From: Pelosinus sp.
GTDB taxonomy: Bacteria > Bacillota > Negativicutes > Propionisporales > Propionisporaceae
DNA length: 64,000 bases
Assembly (NCBI GenBank): GCA_021372375.1
Contig: JAJFUN010000098.1
Location: forward strand, 1 to 64,000
Reading direction: 5' to 3'
Positions 34,052 through 42,607 of the stretch are shown one piece after another (the first letter of the stretch is position 1; every line of letters starts with the position of its first letter). The position numbers and the translations under genes were made by a program. The notes below the pieces were generated by a model that had not been told where the DNA came from, made no database searches, and saw nothing but the letters and a program-made list of their open reading frames with translations.

Positions 34052-34564
34052 ATGGCAGCAATCGAAAAAAATGCAATTAAGACAGAGGCCGTATTTTCTG
34101 ACGATAAGAAGAACCGATATGTACTCAAGAAGGAATGGGATAAAAACAAGAAAAAAGCCATGGTACTGATGGTCAATCCTAGCTATGCTGACGGGATGCT
34201 CATTGACCCTACCACTATGTATGTAATGAATAATTTGTCTAAGCTCGACTTTGGTAGCGTGGATATTGTAAATATCTTTTCATCATTGGACGGCAGTCGA
34301 AGTGTTAAGGCGGTTCCAGAAGAAGTAATGAAGGAGAACGCCGAGCATATCATGGCTTCAGCGGAAAAGGCGGATATGATAATTATTGCTTGGGGCAAAG
34401 TGGGTGATGGCAGTAAGAGTATTGAAGAACGGCAGCGGTATTTCTTAGATATGCTGGCAAAGTATAAGGACAAGCTATATACATTGGGGTTTCATCCACT
34501 AGCGCCGCGCATGAGGGCTAGTTGGAATTTAGGGCCTTTTAAAGAAGAGGCTAAAAAAGCATAG
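34052..34564 (+). CDS. DUF1643 protein (SCC core family)
   Basis: 170 aa from the ATG at 34052 (GAAGGAGGG upstream); the longer frame from 34004 begins with TTG and lacks a ribosome binding site. It has the DUF1643 features VLMVNPSYADGMLIDPTT, VDIVNIFSSLDGSRSV and IIIAWGKVGDG, then LYTLGFHPLAPRM. DUF1643 genes accompany ccr genes in SCC. Function unknown. Confidence 0.8.
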   Translation: MAAIEKNAIKTEAVFSDDKKNRYVLKKEWDKNKKKAMVLMVNPSYADGMLIDPTTMYVMNNLSKLDFGSVDIVNIFSSLDGSRSVKAVPEEVMKENAEHIMASAEKADMIIIAWGKVGDGSKSIEERQRYFLDMLAKYKDKLYTLGFHPLAPRMRASWNLGPFKEEAKKA

Positions 34565-34575
34565 TGACAAAAATA

Positions 34576-34611
34576 CTCTATCCAGATTTATGATCGGATA
34601 GGGTTTTTTCT
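34576..34611 (+). terminator. Rho-independent terminator after the DUF1643 gene
   Basis: CTATCC/GGATAG stem followed by GTTTTTTC. Confidence 0.8.
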
Positions 34612-34643
34612 TGTGTGCTAAAAATGAAAGAGAGGTATAGGAT

Positions 34644-34991
34644 ATGCTAAAAATATTGCATAAACGGGAAGTGGAGGGGCTTTCTTTATCGCCGAAAGTA
34701 ATTTCTGTAATTTGGGATGCAGTAATGATTTTAGATGAAGAGTACGGCGAGGATAGGGCGGAAAGCGATGGTGGTTATGTTTTAGTTTTAGAGTCACGAG
34801 AAGAGATATCAAGACTTGCGGAACATGGGATTGATTTTAATACGAATGTTCCTGAGTATGTAGACATATTTGAAGATAATAAGGGGCAAAAGTATACGAG
34901 TTCATTGGTATTGCTGGGCACCGAATTTGCTATTGTAGTGATTGTTCCGGGTGAAAAAGCGCTTTGCTTACAATGGGAAAAGTATATTTAA
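34644..34991 (+). CDS. Hypothetical 115-aa protein
   Basis: No family recognised. MLKILHKREVEGLSLSPKVI then an acidic centre (DEEYGEDRAESDGG) and a strand-rich C-terminus (KYTSSLVLLGTEFAIVVIV). AGAGAGGTATAGG lies upstream of the start. It is flanked by terminators on both sides, so it is a single-gene unit. Confidence 0.55.
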   Translation: MLKILHKREVEGLSLSPKVISVIWDAVMILDEEYGEDRAESDGGYVLVLESREEISRLAEHGIDFNTNVPEYVDIFEDNKGQKYTSSLVLLGTEFAIVVIVPGEKALCLQWEKYI

Positions 34992-35121
34992 GTGGTTCTG
35001 ATGTAGAATTTGAATTAACACTAGTCTGCTGAGTAGGCAAATGAATAGAGGGTTTGGTTGCCTGGATAGCAGCTATCATAAAATAATATATCTATATATG
35101 AATGAGTAGGAGGAATTGTAA

Positions 35122-35181
35122 TTGCTTAGGCGAAAATACCTGTATTATATGAAAAATATAGGTATTTTTGCTAAAGTTTAG
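35122..35181 (+). other. Possible 19-aa leader peptide across an attenuator-like hairpin
   Basis: AGGAGG at 35108-35113 is 8 bases before a TTG that opens 19 codons (MLRRKYLYYMKNIGIFAKV) ending in TAG at 35181. The frame covers a hairpin AAAATACC (35133-35140) / GGTATTTT (35161-35168). It sits just before the next gene. Highly tentative. Confidence 0.3.
35132..35170 (+). terminator. Terminator/attenuator hairpin
   Basis: AAAATACC pairs with GGTATTTT around an AT-rich loop, followed by TTG. It is 22 bases before the next start. Confidence 0.55.
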
Positions 35182-35192
35182 AGGTGAATGAA

Positions 35193-35750
35193 ATGATAGT
35201 TCTACATGGTCTCCGTAATTTACATAATCGCATGTATGCTATTCAGCAAGATAAAATTATTTTTCCATATAATGTTGGGCGAGCACGCTTAACTATATTT
35301 TTTGCTGCGGTTACATTACCATATGAATTAGCAATTACGGCTAGAGCAGATAATATTTTTTTGCTGTATAAGATTGATGAAAAATACGAGGTTAATCCGA
35401 TAATGGATAATAATAATTACCAAAGACTTGCCAATTTGATGCGGATTAACGGACAGTCTGGTAATGCATTTATACCATTTAGATTTTTTTTAGAATTAGA
35501 TAGATATATCCGAAGTGTTCATGTTGGCACAGCACCATCCTCGCAACAAATTATGGCTGCACGGCCTGACTTGCCGGAAGGCGAAAAAACGTACTTTTAC
35601 CGTTGGTATCCCCATGGTGGGAAGGTCAGTGAAGAAAATGTTAAAAAAACGCGCTTTGTTTTAGGTGAAGATGCTGCTATGCTAAGTTTGCGACATAATA
35701 TGAGTAGCCAGTGGACGGATGATTTGAATAAAGCGCGGAATTGGCGATAA
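35193..35750 (+). CDS. Hypothetical cassette protein
   Basis: 185 aa from the ATG at 35193 (TTAGAGGTG upstream). No family recognised. A strand-rich N-terminus (LTIFFAAVTLPYELAITARADNIFLLY) and a C-terminus with YFYRWYPHGGKVSEENVKKTRFVLGEDAAM. It lies 41 bases upstream of the AlbA_2 gene and may form an operon with it. Confidence 0.6.
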   Translation: MIVLHGLRNLHNRMYAIQQDKIIFPYNVGRARLTIFFAAVTLPYELAITARADNIFLLYKIDEKYEVNPIMDNNNYQRLANLMRINGQSGNAFIPFRFFLELDRYIRSVHVGTAPSSQQIMAARPDLPEGEKTYFYRWYPHGGKVSEENVKKTRFVLGEDAAMLSLRHNMSSQWTDDLNKARNWR

Positions 35751-35791
35751 ATGAGCATGTATTCTAAGTAAACTATGAAAGGAAGGATATT

Positions 35792-37117
35792 ATGTATAGT
35801 TACTCTCCTTTTTCCGATGTAAATGGAAACAAAAAGGACATTCATCAGATAGATTATTCTGATTTAAGTCAGCTTTCTGGTAAGGAGATAAAGGAAGGCT
35901 TTCAGATTGAATATAAAAGTATGTTTTCTGATTCGGTATTTAAGAAGCTGCCTAAGATAATATGTTCCTTTGCAAACGAACGCGGTGGTTGGCTTTTTAT
36001 TGGTATTGATGAAAACACATTAACTCCGTGTCCAATACCAACACAAGAATTTGAACTAAGGATTAATGAAAAATTGCTCTATCAATGTAGTCCAGTCCCC
36101 TATGTAATAGTGAAATTTATTAGTACTCCAGATGACTCTTCTAAAGGGGTATTGGTTATTAAGGTTCTTGAAGGAAGAAATCCTCCATACATTTGCAATG
36201 GTGTAATTTATCGTAGAGTGGGGAGTGGTTCATCACCGATTAAAGAGGTAGATGATCGATTTTTTGTAGACAAACTATACCAGAAGGCAGGAGAACATAG
36301 AGAAAAAATTGAAAAATTTTGCAATAAAACAATTAGTGTTTACAATCGTACATGGAATAAGTTTTCTATGAAATATAATCAACAGGGAATGTGTAACATA
36401 TACATCATACCCATGTATTATATGGAGCTTTTAGGATTAAAGGATTCCGAAGAATGGCCTGCTTATTTCTCTGAACAATCTCAAATTATTCGGAATTTCA
36501 GTTTGGGTGAGGATGGAGAAATGAATTTTGGTATGAATATGCCTTTTTTTCGCAGTAATTATTCTGTTGGTTCGGTGATTTTTAGAAATGCTAGTGAATT
36601 GGATAGTTTTCAGTCAACTTGTGCATGGGAACAAACTTGGTCTGGAGCTGCTAAGTTTCATATTCCGATTTCATATTTAAACAAGCTTTTTGTAATAAAG
36701 AAATTAACGCCATTCATAAAAAACGTTAGAAATTCGAAGCTTTTAGAGGAATTTTCGTATATTAATGGTAGAGATTTAGTAAATTCAATTTTGGGTTGCT
36801 ATATTAACTATTTTTACGCAATGAAAAATCTGTTTGAGGATTTGGAGGACTTTATTATAGTTATTGATCTGGAAAATGTCAGGAACGATGTTTTGTTTTT
36901 TGATACAGATCAATTCTATAATTACATTCAAGAGAATGGATTACCGTTTTCGGATAAAAATAATTATCGGATAAATGAGGAGTTTGGGAGCTTTAAAATT
37001 CAATTGGATTTTATGTCTCTTGTAATAGGGGCTATATCGGTATTTCCGGCATTTGGAATGGAGTATAAAAGTGGGTTAATGTCTATGGTTCGTGCAATTT
37101 TTACCAATAAAACCTAA
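35792..37117 (+). CDS. AlbA_2 (Schlafen-type) domain protein
   Basis: 441 aa. Residues about 25-150 carry the AlbA_2 pattern: FQIEYKSMFSDSVFKKLPKI, FANERGGWLFIGIDEN and, after a gap, VLVIKVLEGRNPPYICNGVIYRRVGSGS. The remaining 290 residues have no recognised domain. AlbA_2 domains bind nucleic acid or nucleotides and are common in regulators and defence-associated proteins. Ribosome binding site AAAGGAAGG. Confidence 0.7.
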   Translation: MYSYSPFSDVNGNKKDIHQIDYSDLSQLSGKEIKEGFQIEYKSMFSDSVFKKLPKIICSFANERGGWLFIGIDENTLTPCPIPTQEFELRINEKLLYQCSPVPYVIVKFISTPDDSSKGVLVIKVLEGRNPPYICNGVIYRRVGSGSSPIKEVDDRFFVDKLYQKAGEHREKIEKFCNKTISVYNRTWNKFSMKYNQQGMCNIYIIPMYYMELLGLKDSEEWPAYFSEQSQIIRNFSLGEDGEMNFGMNMPFFRSNYSVGSVIFRNASELDSFQSTCAWEQTWSGAAKFHIPISYLNKLFVIKKLTPFIKNVRNSKLLEEFSYINGRDLVNSILGCYINYFYAMKNLFEDLEDFIIVIDLENVRNDVLFFDTDQFYNYIQENGLPFSDKNNYRINEEFGSFKIQLDFMSLVIGAISVFPAFGMEYKSGLMSMVRAIFTNKT

Positions 37118-37187
37118 TGATTTTATAACTTTTTGTTTGATTGCTGCGGTCATACAAGTATAGTACAATTACAATGGAGTGATTTAT

Positions 37188-37925
37188 ATGCATAATATAT
37201 TTGAAATAAGCGAATCTAATATGAAGTTAGGAATTATAACACGAAAAAATACTCAGGGTGAGGAATTTGAATTAGTAAAAAGCTTCATTGATTACAGGAA
37301 GGAGATATTTAAGCCATCTTCTACAAAAAAATTAGCAATATTTATAGAACCAAAAATAAATTTATCATATCCAGATATTGTTTTTGTTGAGTACAATCCA
37401 AGTAATTTTGAAAACTGGAATAAATATAGATTTAAGCTTGGTCCTGCTGATTTAAAAATTTTGTATCACATATATGCCTCAAAAGGAATTGATTCAACGA
37501 GTATTGTCACGCAATTAGGATATAGTTGGAAAGACGTAATGTTATCAGTTGAAAAACTTTATGACTCGGAGTTAATTATCAGAAGAAGTCAAAGATGGCG
37601 TGTGAAAAATAAAAAAAGTTTGAGCGTTAAAAAAATTGAAGCTGTAGAGGCTAAGATTAACAAGTGGGATGAAGTATTCCAGCAAGCAATTATTAATAAA
37701 AATTTTGCTTCTGAAAGTTATGCTTTATCAAAAATAAATAATCCTCAAAAAAATACAATTGAACGGTTTGGCAGTTTTGGAATAGGTTTATATATTCAAA
37801 ATAGTACTGGATTTAAAACAATGCGCGAAGCTAAAAAAACATCAATTCCAGTTAGTTTTAATTCAATATATTTTAATGAATGGATTGGCAGGGCGATTTC
37901 TTTAGAAAAGGCGGTTGTAGTATGA
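37188..37925 (+). CDS. Winged-helix protein, first gene of the kinase operon
   Basis: 245 aa from the ATG at 37188 (GGAGTG upstream). Residues about 85-140 (LKILYHIYASKGIDSTSIVTQ then LSVEKLYDSELIIRRSQRWRVK) look like a winged helix. The N-terminal part has FIEPKINLSYPDIVFVEY, an EP...PD-V-E/Y arrangement that may be a nuclease-type or ligand core; this is a guess. The stop overlaps the kinase start (ATGA). Confidence 0.6.
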   Translation: MHNIFEISESNMKLGIITRKNTQGEEFELVKSFIDYRKEIFKPSSTKKLAIFIEPKINLSYPDIVFVEYNPSNFENWNKYRFKLGPADLKILYHIYASKGIDSTSIVTQLGYSWKDVMLSVEKLYDSELIIRRSQRWRVKNKKSLSVKKIEAVEAKINKWDEVFQQAIINKNFASESYALSKINNPQKNTIERFGSFGIGLYIQNSTGFKTMREAKKTSIPVSFNSIYFNEWIGRAISLEKAVVV

Positions 37926-38776
37926 TTTCAAAATCTGAAGCACAATTGTTGTTGAAATGCAGTGAAGTAATAAAAGAGTTCCCAGGAAGCGGACAAAAAC
38001 AGGTGTTTCTAGTTAAGTATCCTGATCAAGGCAGTGTCATAGCTAAGTTTGTTAAAAGTGAGGACCAAAGGGTAAAAAGAGAAATTGAAATAGTAACGGA
38101 AAATAACATAATAAATGTTCCGAAGATGCTTGAAATTAAAAAATTAACAGCAAGCAATAATGAGAATTATCTTTGTATCATTGAGCAGTATATAGATGGT
38201 ATCTCGTTATCATCGAAAATTGAAAAAGGGAAAATATCAATTCGAGATGGGTTGAAATTACTGGAAACATTACTCCACATTGCTGTACAATTAGAAGAGT
38301 TACAAGTTGTGCATCGTGATATAAAGCCAGACAATATTATATGTGGCAATGATAAAAAGTATTATTTAATTGATTTTGGTATTGCGAGGCAATTAGATAA
38401 AAAATCTTTAACTATGACACAAGCAGTAGTAGGTCCTCATACTCCGGGCTATGGGGCACCTGAACTTTTTCAATATAGTAAAAGTGATATTGATATAAGA
38501 GCCGATTTATTTTCCATTGGAGTTGTCTTATTTCAAGCAATTACAGGCGAACATCCTTTTCTTACAGGCGAAGAAATGAGTAGAAATGAAATATGGTATA
38601 GAACTAAAACGGTATCACCTAAAAATGTAATAATTAGCGGTGATACTAGTCGGCAGTTTATTAGCTTCATTCAAACCTTGATGCAAAAACATCCTACACG
38701 GAGGCCACCTACAGCTAAAAAAGCTTTAGAATGGTTTAAGGCTGTAGTACCTACAATGCAATTGGAGGGATTGTAA
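37922..38776 (+). CDS. Hanks-type serine/threonine protein kinase
   Basis: 284 aa from the ATG at 37922. The kinase domain has the catalytic loop VVHRDIKPDN, the magnesium loop IDFGIAR, APE in GYGAPELF and DIRADLFSIGVVLF. The ATP-binding Lys is probably in VIAKFVK, and the Gly-rich loop is short. There is no membrane segment, so unlike PknB-type receptors it is soluble. The gene sits between two overlapping genes of unknown function. Kinase-based phage defence is known (for example Stk2 in staphylococci), and a similar role here is inference. Confidence 0.85.
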   Translation: MISKSEAQLLLKCSEVIKEFPGSGQKQVFLVKYPDQGSVIAKFVKSEDQRVKREIEIVTENNIINVPKMLEIKKLTASNNENYLCIIEQYIDGISLSSKIEKGKISIRDGLKLLETLLHIAVQLEELQVVHRDIKPDNIICGNDKKYYLIDFGIARQLDKKSLTMTQAVVGPHTPGYGAPELFQYSKSDIDIRADLFSIGVVLFQAITGEHPFLTGEEMSRNEIWYRTKTVSPKNVIISGDTSRQFISFIQTLMQKHPTRRPPTAKKALEWFKAVVPTMQLEGL

Positions 38777-39981
38777 TGGACTTATATTTGCAATTTGGCT
38801 ATGGCATGAAAAGCTTAACTGTTGATTTGAGCACAGAATGGCAAAGCACTAATGTAATACTTAGTCCACGCGACATAACTCCGAAGCAACTTGAAAAGTG
38901 GAGCAAAGATTTTGCTAAGGCTAATATAAACTGCATGTTTGATCCACAGTGTTATTTTCCTAAATGTGACCATAAAAACTTAATTCAATATGGATATTGG
39001 GATAATTCCTTGAATACTCATCTTGACAGCTTAGAGGATTCTGAAACTACATTAATAAGAAAAATTAATGTATATAATTCAATTATCAATTCTAATAGAT
39101 TTATTATTCCAGGAATTATGAGAAAATATAGTTCGGAATGGTTTGATCAATGGAAGCATAATAGCTTAAAGTTATCAGAAGTAACTCGCAAAATAGTACA
39201 AGACAGAAAATCAATTCTGACACTTGCTTTGCCATCAGATTTATTATGTCAGGATGAAAGAAATATTGAGCAAATTATTGAAACAACTAGTAAGTGGGAT
39301 GTAGATGGTTATTATATAATTGCAGAGCCTTATACGGGAAAGTATTTGGTGGACAACCCAGTTTGGATATCGAATTTACTGCAACTTTGTGCTGGATTAA
39401 AGCTTCAAAATAGAGAAGTAATTGTAGGATATGCAAATCAGCAAATGCTATGTCTTTCTGCGGCAAAAATAGACGCTATTGCATCTGGAACATATCTAAA
39501 CGTAAGGAAGTTTTCAAATAAATTTGAAAATTTAGATGATATAAAGCGTAAAAGTGTATGGTTTTATTATCCACACGCACTATCTGAATATAAAATTCCT
39601 TTTTTGGATTTTGCATACAATAATGGAATTTTGGACGAAATGCGTCCAGAGGCTGAATTGGATAATCCCTATATTTCATTGATTTTCTCAGGTATTTTGC
39701 CATCATCGACAGCTTTCAATGAAACTTTAGCATTTAAACATTATTTACAGACACTAAAAAAACAGGTAGCTTTATGTTCTAGAGATACTTTTAAAGATAC
39801 TATTGCAGCCAATGAAATGTTACTTAATACTGCGGAACGACGAATTGAGTTTCTTGAAGACAACGGTGTGTATGCTCAAGCCAGAAATTTTAAAGATATT
39901 GTTGATGTGAATAAGTCAGCTTTGCAGCGGTTACAAAAGACACGAGGATTTATGCTAGAGCATTCTTGGTCTGAATTATAA
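38776..39981 (+). CDS. Hypothetical 401-aa partner of the kinase
   Basis: No family recognised. The order of strands and helices (VNVILSPRDITPKQLEKWSK early, then SILTLALPSDLL, WDVDGYYIIAEP, NREVIVGYANQQMLCLSAAK) resembles a TIM-barrel enzyme. The last 70 residues are helical (DTFKDTIAANEMLLNTAERR). The start overlaps the kinase stop by one base (TAATG), so it is translated with it. A link to the tRNA-guanine transglycosylase fold crossed my mind but I could not confirm the motifs. Confidence 0.6.
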   Translation: MDLYLQFGYGMKSLTVDLSTEWQSTNVILSPRDITPKQLEKWSKDFAKANINCMFDPQCYFPKCDHKNLIQYGYWDNSLNTHLDSLEDSETTLIRKINVYNSIINSNRFIIPGIMRKYSSEWFDQWKHNSLKLSEVTRKIVQDRKSILTLALPSDLLCQDERNIEQIIETTSKWDVDGYYIIAEPYTGKYLVDNPVWISNLLQLCAGLKLQNREVIVGYANQQMLCLSAAKIDAIASGTYLNVRKFSNKFENLDDIKRKSVWFYYPHALSEYKIPFLDFAYNNGILDEMRPEAELDNPYISLIFSGILPSSTAFNETLAFKHYLQTLKKQVALCSRDTFKDTIAANEMLLNTAERRIEFLEDNGVYAQARNFKDIVDVNKSALQRLQKTRGFMLEHSWSEL

Positions 39982-40392
39982 TGTCAAAATCAAAAATTAT
40001 GTCAAATAAATAGTTTTTTTGTGGTACAGAAGGGAATCGAGGATAAACGTAAATAATAATCCAGCGGGTAGGTTGAGTGCAATGACCGTATATTGAGTTT
40101 AATGATTTTTTCCGTGGTCTTACTCTGTCACTGCATCTTTTTGTATTATGTCTATCACAGGATAACAAAACACGTAGCCAGTATAATGTAATGATGTCTT
40201 GTGGTTGGCGTTATTGGGGGAATTAGGATGGCTAAATACCGCAATCTTACTAATAACGTAAGCCTGCCCCTCCGCTTTTCTCTGAAAAATTGGTTGTATT
40301 TAGCAGGATTTTATAGTTAAAAAAGAGAAGATACCTGCAAGTGAAAGAGTCAAATTATTTAAGCGTTTTGCATTATAAGGGGATATAATAAT
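39982..40392. other. Gap with one possible small reading frame
   Basis: The gap is AT-rich. At 40228-40320 lies a 30-codon frame (MAKYRNLTNNVSLPLRFSLK, then 10 more residues) with GGGGGAATTAGG upstream. It could be a real small peptide or a relic. No other gene or hairpin is clear. Confidence 0.3.
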
Positions 40393-42102
40393 ATGGTCCT
40401 AATTGAAAAATGGAATTATATTGGCATACACAGCTATCAAGTAGGGTATTGTACGAATCGATATAGGTGGTTTAAGCAGTTGGTATGCTTACTTGTGGTG
40501 TTGGTGACAGTAGGGGGCGTAATAAGCCCGCCCATGGGCTATGCAATTAGTGAGACTGAAGTTAAGCAACAGCAAATACAACAGAAAATAGAGTATATAG
40601 CACAACTGGCAGATAAGTTGACTGCGGCGCATCTTGATTTAAACCAGATATCTGCAAGCAGTGAAGCAATCAGAAAAGAACAGCAATCTGCCAAGGCGGC
40701 TTTTGATAAAGCTAAGGATGAATATGAGCGCGCTAGTAAGAGTGTGGAGTTTATCAAGCCCGAAGTTATGGCGAACCTGACACAGAATTATCAAGAAGTC
40801 AAGAAAAAATTAGATACCGCTAATACTAATATGCAGACAGCTGAATACGAAGTAAATGCTGCTCAGCAGACCCTTAATCGGCTAGCAACGGAGAAACAAC
40901 AGACTGAAGTTGATATTCAGAGTCTAAAAGGTGACTTGTTTGACCTTGCCATGCAAGAAAAGGTATGGGTGGAGGGTTATGGTGAGGCCGTGCAGTCAGA
41001 GGATAAGTCGCCGATTCAGTGTAAGGAATTGGCACTCACTATTGCTAAGCGGGATGCAGTAGAACGTGGCGGAAAAGCACTGATTGAGTCATTAACAAAG
41101 GTAGAATTATTGCAGGTCAAGGAAGACACCATCACCGTTACTAGCTATGCGCAAATAGTTAGTAGTGATGATAGTGGCGACTATGGTAAGTTTAAGAAAA
41201 TAACAGAAGGTGATATTACAAAATTTGTAGTCAAAGTGCGGCTGCAAATCATGGCGGCTGGTGCGCCGAATCCTTTTAGGCAGCAAGTCATCTTTACACA
41301 GAGAAGCAAGGTAGTACCTAGTATACAGCAATCAACTATACAATCAATAGATAATAAGCCAGTTAATGACCCTAGCGATATGGTGTTGGTTGAAGGCGGA
41401 ACTTTTCGTATGGGTGATACTATGGGTGATGGTTTTAAATTGGAAAGACCAATACATAATGTTACCGTACGTAGTTTTTATATCGGTAAAAATGAAGTAA
41501 CTTTTAATGAATACGACACTTTTTGTGAAGCAACCGGACGATCAAAACCGTCAGATCAGCGTTGGGGTAGAGGAGAACGACCTGTTATTCATGTATCTTG
41601 GTATGATGCAATTGATTATTGTAACTGGCGCAGCCGGATGGAAGGCTTGCAACTTGCTTATATTAGAAGTGGCAATAATGTGACTTGTGATTTTAATGCA
41701 AATGGTTATCGCTTACCAACGGAAGCCGAATGGGAATATGCTGCCAGAGGCGGCCAGCAATGTGGTAGTTATAAATATAGTGGTAGTAATAATCCTGATG
41801 ATGTGGCATGGTCTTGGGGTAACTCTGGTCAGATGACGCATCCGGTAGGGCAGAAAGGTAGTAATGAGCTCGGCATTTATGATATGAGTGGTAATGTCTG
41901 GGAGTGGTGTTGGGATTGGTATGGAGATTATAGCAGTAGTGAAGCTGATAATCCACAGGGGGCATCGGCAGGAGCTAAACGTGTCTATCGGGGTGGCAGC
42001 TGGTTTTACGATGTTCGTAACGTTCGCGTGAGCTACCGCTGCAGTTACGATCCAGCCAATAGCGACAGTAATATTGGATTTCGGCTCACGAGGACATATT
42101 AA
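40393..42102 (+). CDS. FGE-sulfatase (SUMF1-like) domain protein with coiled coil
   Basis: 569 aa. An N-terminal membrane segment (VCLLVVLVTVGGVIS, about 37-51) leads to a long coiled coil (about 60-190, Gln/Lys/Glu-rich), a middle region (about 200-320) and a C-terminal FGE-sulfatase domain (about 325-569). That domain shows MVLVEGGTFRMGDT, YRLPTEAEWEYAARGG, YDMSGNVWEWCWDWYG and YRGGSWFYDVRNVRVSYR. Such domains are either formylglycine-forming or, more often, non-catalytic ligand binders. The protein is extracytoplasmic by prediction. It is the last large gene before the right end of the first cassette. Confidence 0.8.
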   Translation: MVLIEKWNYIGIHSYQVGYCTNRYRWFKQLVCLLVVLVTVGGVISPPMGYAISETEVKQQQIQQKIEYIAQLADKLTAAHLDLNQISASSEAIRKEQQSAKAAFDKAKDEYERASKSVEFIKPEVMANLTQNYQEVKKKLDTANTNMQTAEYEVNAAQQTLNRLATEKQQTEVDIQSLKGDLFDLAMQEKVWVEGYGEAVQSEDKSPIQCKELALTIAKRDAVERGGKALIESLTKVELLQVKEDTITVTSYAQIVSSDDSGDYGKFKKITEGDITKFVVKVRLQIMAAGAPNPFRQQVIFTQRSKVVPSIQQSTIQSIDNKPVNDPSDMVLVEGGTFRMGDTMGDGFKLERPIHNVTVRSFYIGKNEVTFNEYDTFCEATGRSKPSDQRWGRGERPVIHVSWYDAIDYCNWRSRMEGLQLAYIRSGNNVTCDFNANGYRLPTEAEWEYAARGGQQCGSYKYSGSNNPDDVAWSWGNSGQMTHPVGQKGSNELGIYDMSGNVWEWCWDWYGDYSSSEADNPQGASAGAKRVYRGGSWFYDVRNVRVSYRCSYDPANSDSNIGFRLTRTY

Positions 42103-42258
42103 ATTCTAATTCTACACTTTCTTTTTGCTGTGTTTTTTACAAAATTGTATTTTGATAAGTGCGTTGGGGCATAAATTATTTAGTTATTTGTGTTGAGATG
42201 TTATGTGATATAGTTTTTTGACTCGTGCATATCGATAATCATATTAGAGATGTTTGCA

Positions 42259-42291
42259 GGGCAACAAGGGCGGATTCCTTATTGCCCTTTT
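42259..42291 (+). terminator. Rho-independent terminator near the right end of cassette 1
   Basis: GGGCAA-CAAGG pairs with CCTTA-TTGCCC, then TTTTC. It lies just inside the terminal repeat. Confidence 0.85.
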
Positions 42292-42326
42292 CTGCACTGT
42301 TATACCCGATACGGAGAACCGTATCA
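42287..42326 (+). repeat. att DR2 with inverted terminal repeat
   Basis: GGAGAACCGTATCA at 42313-42326 differs at one base from the rlmH core. The reverse complement of 42287-42314 matches the left end (21332-21359) at 20 of 28 bases. Downstream codons read GAA CCG TAT CAT TGG TAG. Confidence 0.8.
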
Positions 42327-42349
42327 TTGGTAGTGGCGAAAAAGGAAGA

Positions 42350-42384
42350 GGTCCTGTCAAATTTTTGTTGATTTGGCAGGATCC
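42350..42384. terminator. Hairpin inside the left end of cassette 2
   Basis: GGTCCTGTCAAAT pairs with ATTTGGCAGGATCC. All cassette ends seen here have a hairpin at this position. Confidence 0.65.
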
Positions 42385-42458
42385 CTTCTTTTTTCAAGGA
42401 ATAATATAAGTGACAATTGCATAGTTATTATTTTTGCCAATGAGGATAATTATTCTTG

Positions 42459-42545
42459 CAACAAATGTGCCAGGAAAGTTTATTTGTTTGAAGTAGAGGG
42501 ACAAGGTTCCAGTCCCCTTCAGTGGTGGATTGTCTGTTTTTGGAA
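42459..42545. repeat. Dispersed repeat, copy 1
   Basis: Starts GCAACAAATGTGCCAGGAAA. The same element recurs at 51853-51940. Both contain a GGACAA...TTGTC stem. One copy lies inside cassette 2 and the other outside the island. Confidence 0.6.
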
Positions 42546-42555
42546 ACAAGAAGAA

Positions 42556-42607
42556 ACAGGGGACGGGGGAACTGTCTTATCAAGACACACCCACCGTCCC
42601 CTACTGT
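42556..42607. repeat. REP-like inverted repeat (CAGGGGACGG type)
   Basis: CAGGGGACGGGGG is mirrored by CCCACCGTCCCCTACTG around about 20 bases. This is a frequent intergenic element type in Firmicutes. A similar GC-rich inverted repeat is at 44832-44900. Confidence 0.6.

Larger units (their letters stand above)
21326..42326. mobile_element. SCC-like cassette integrated in rlmH
   Basis: Bounded by direct repeats at 21326-21339 (in rlmH) and 42313-42326 (13 of 14 bases identical). The bases just inside the two ends are inverted repeats: 21332-21359 matches the reverse complement of 42287-42314 at 20 of 28 positions by my count. Contents include a DUF927 ATPase, RadC-like and DUF960 proteins, two serine recombinases in tandem and a DUF1643 protein. 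These are the SCC core genes. Base composition is visibly AT-richer than the flanks. No mec or resistance gene is present. Confidence 0.85.

Noticed and set aside
42303-42326. The DR2/DR3 repeats are only a common hairpin (GATACGG/CCGTATC)
   Set aside because: Each distal repeat does form a small palindrome, but the right-hand half and reading frame match rlmH, which a random hairpin would not explain.
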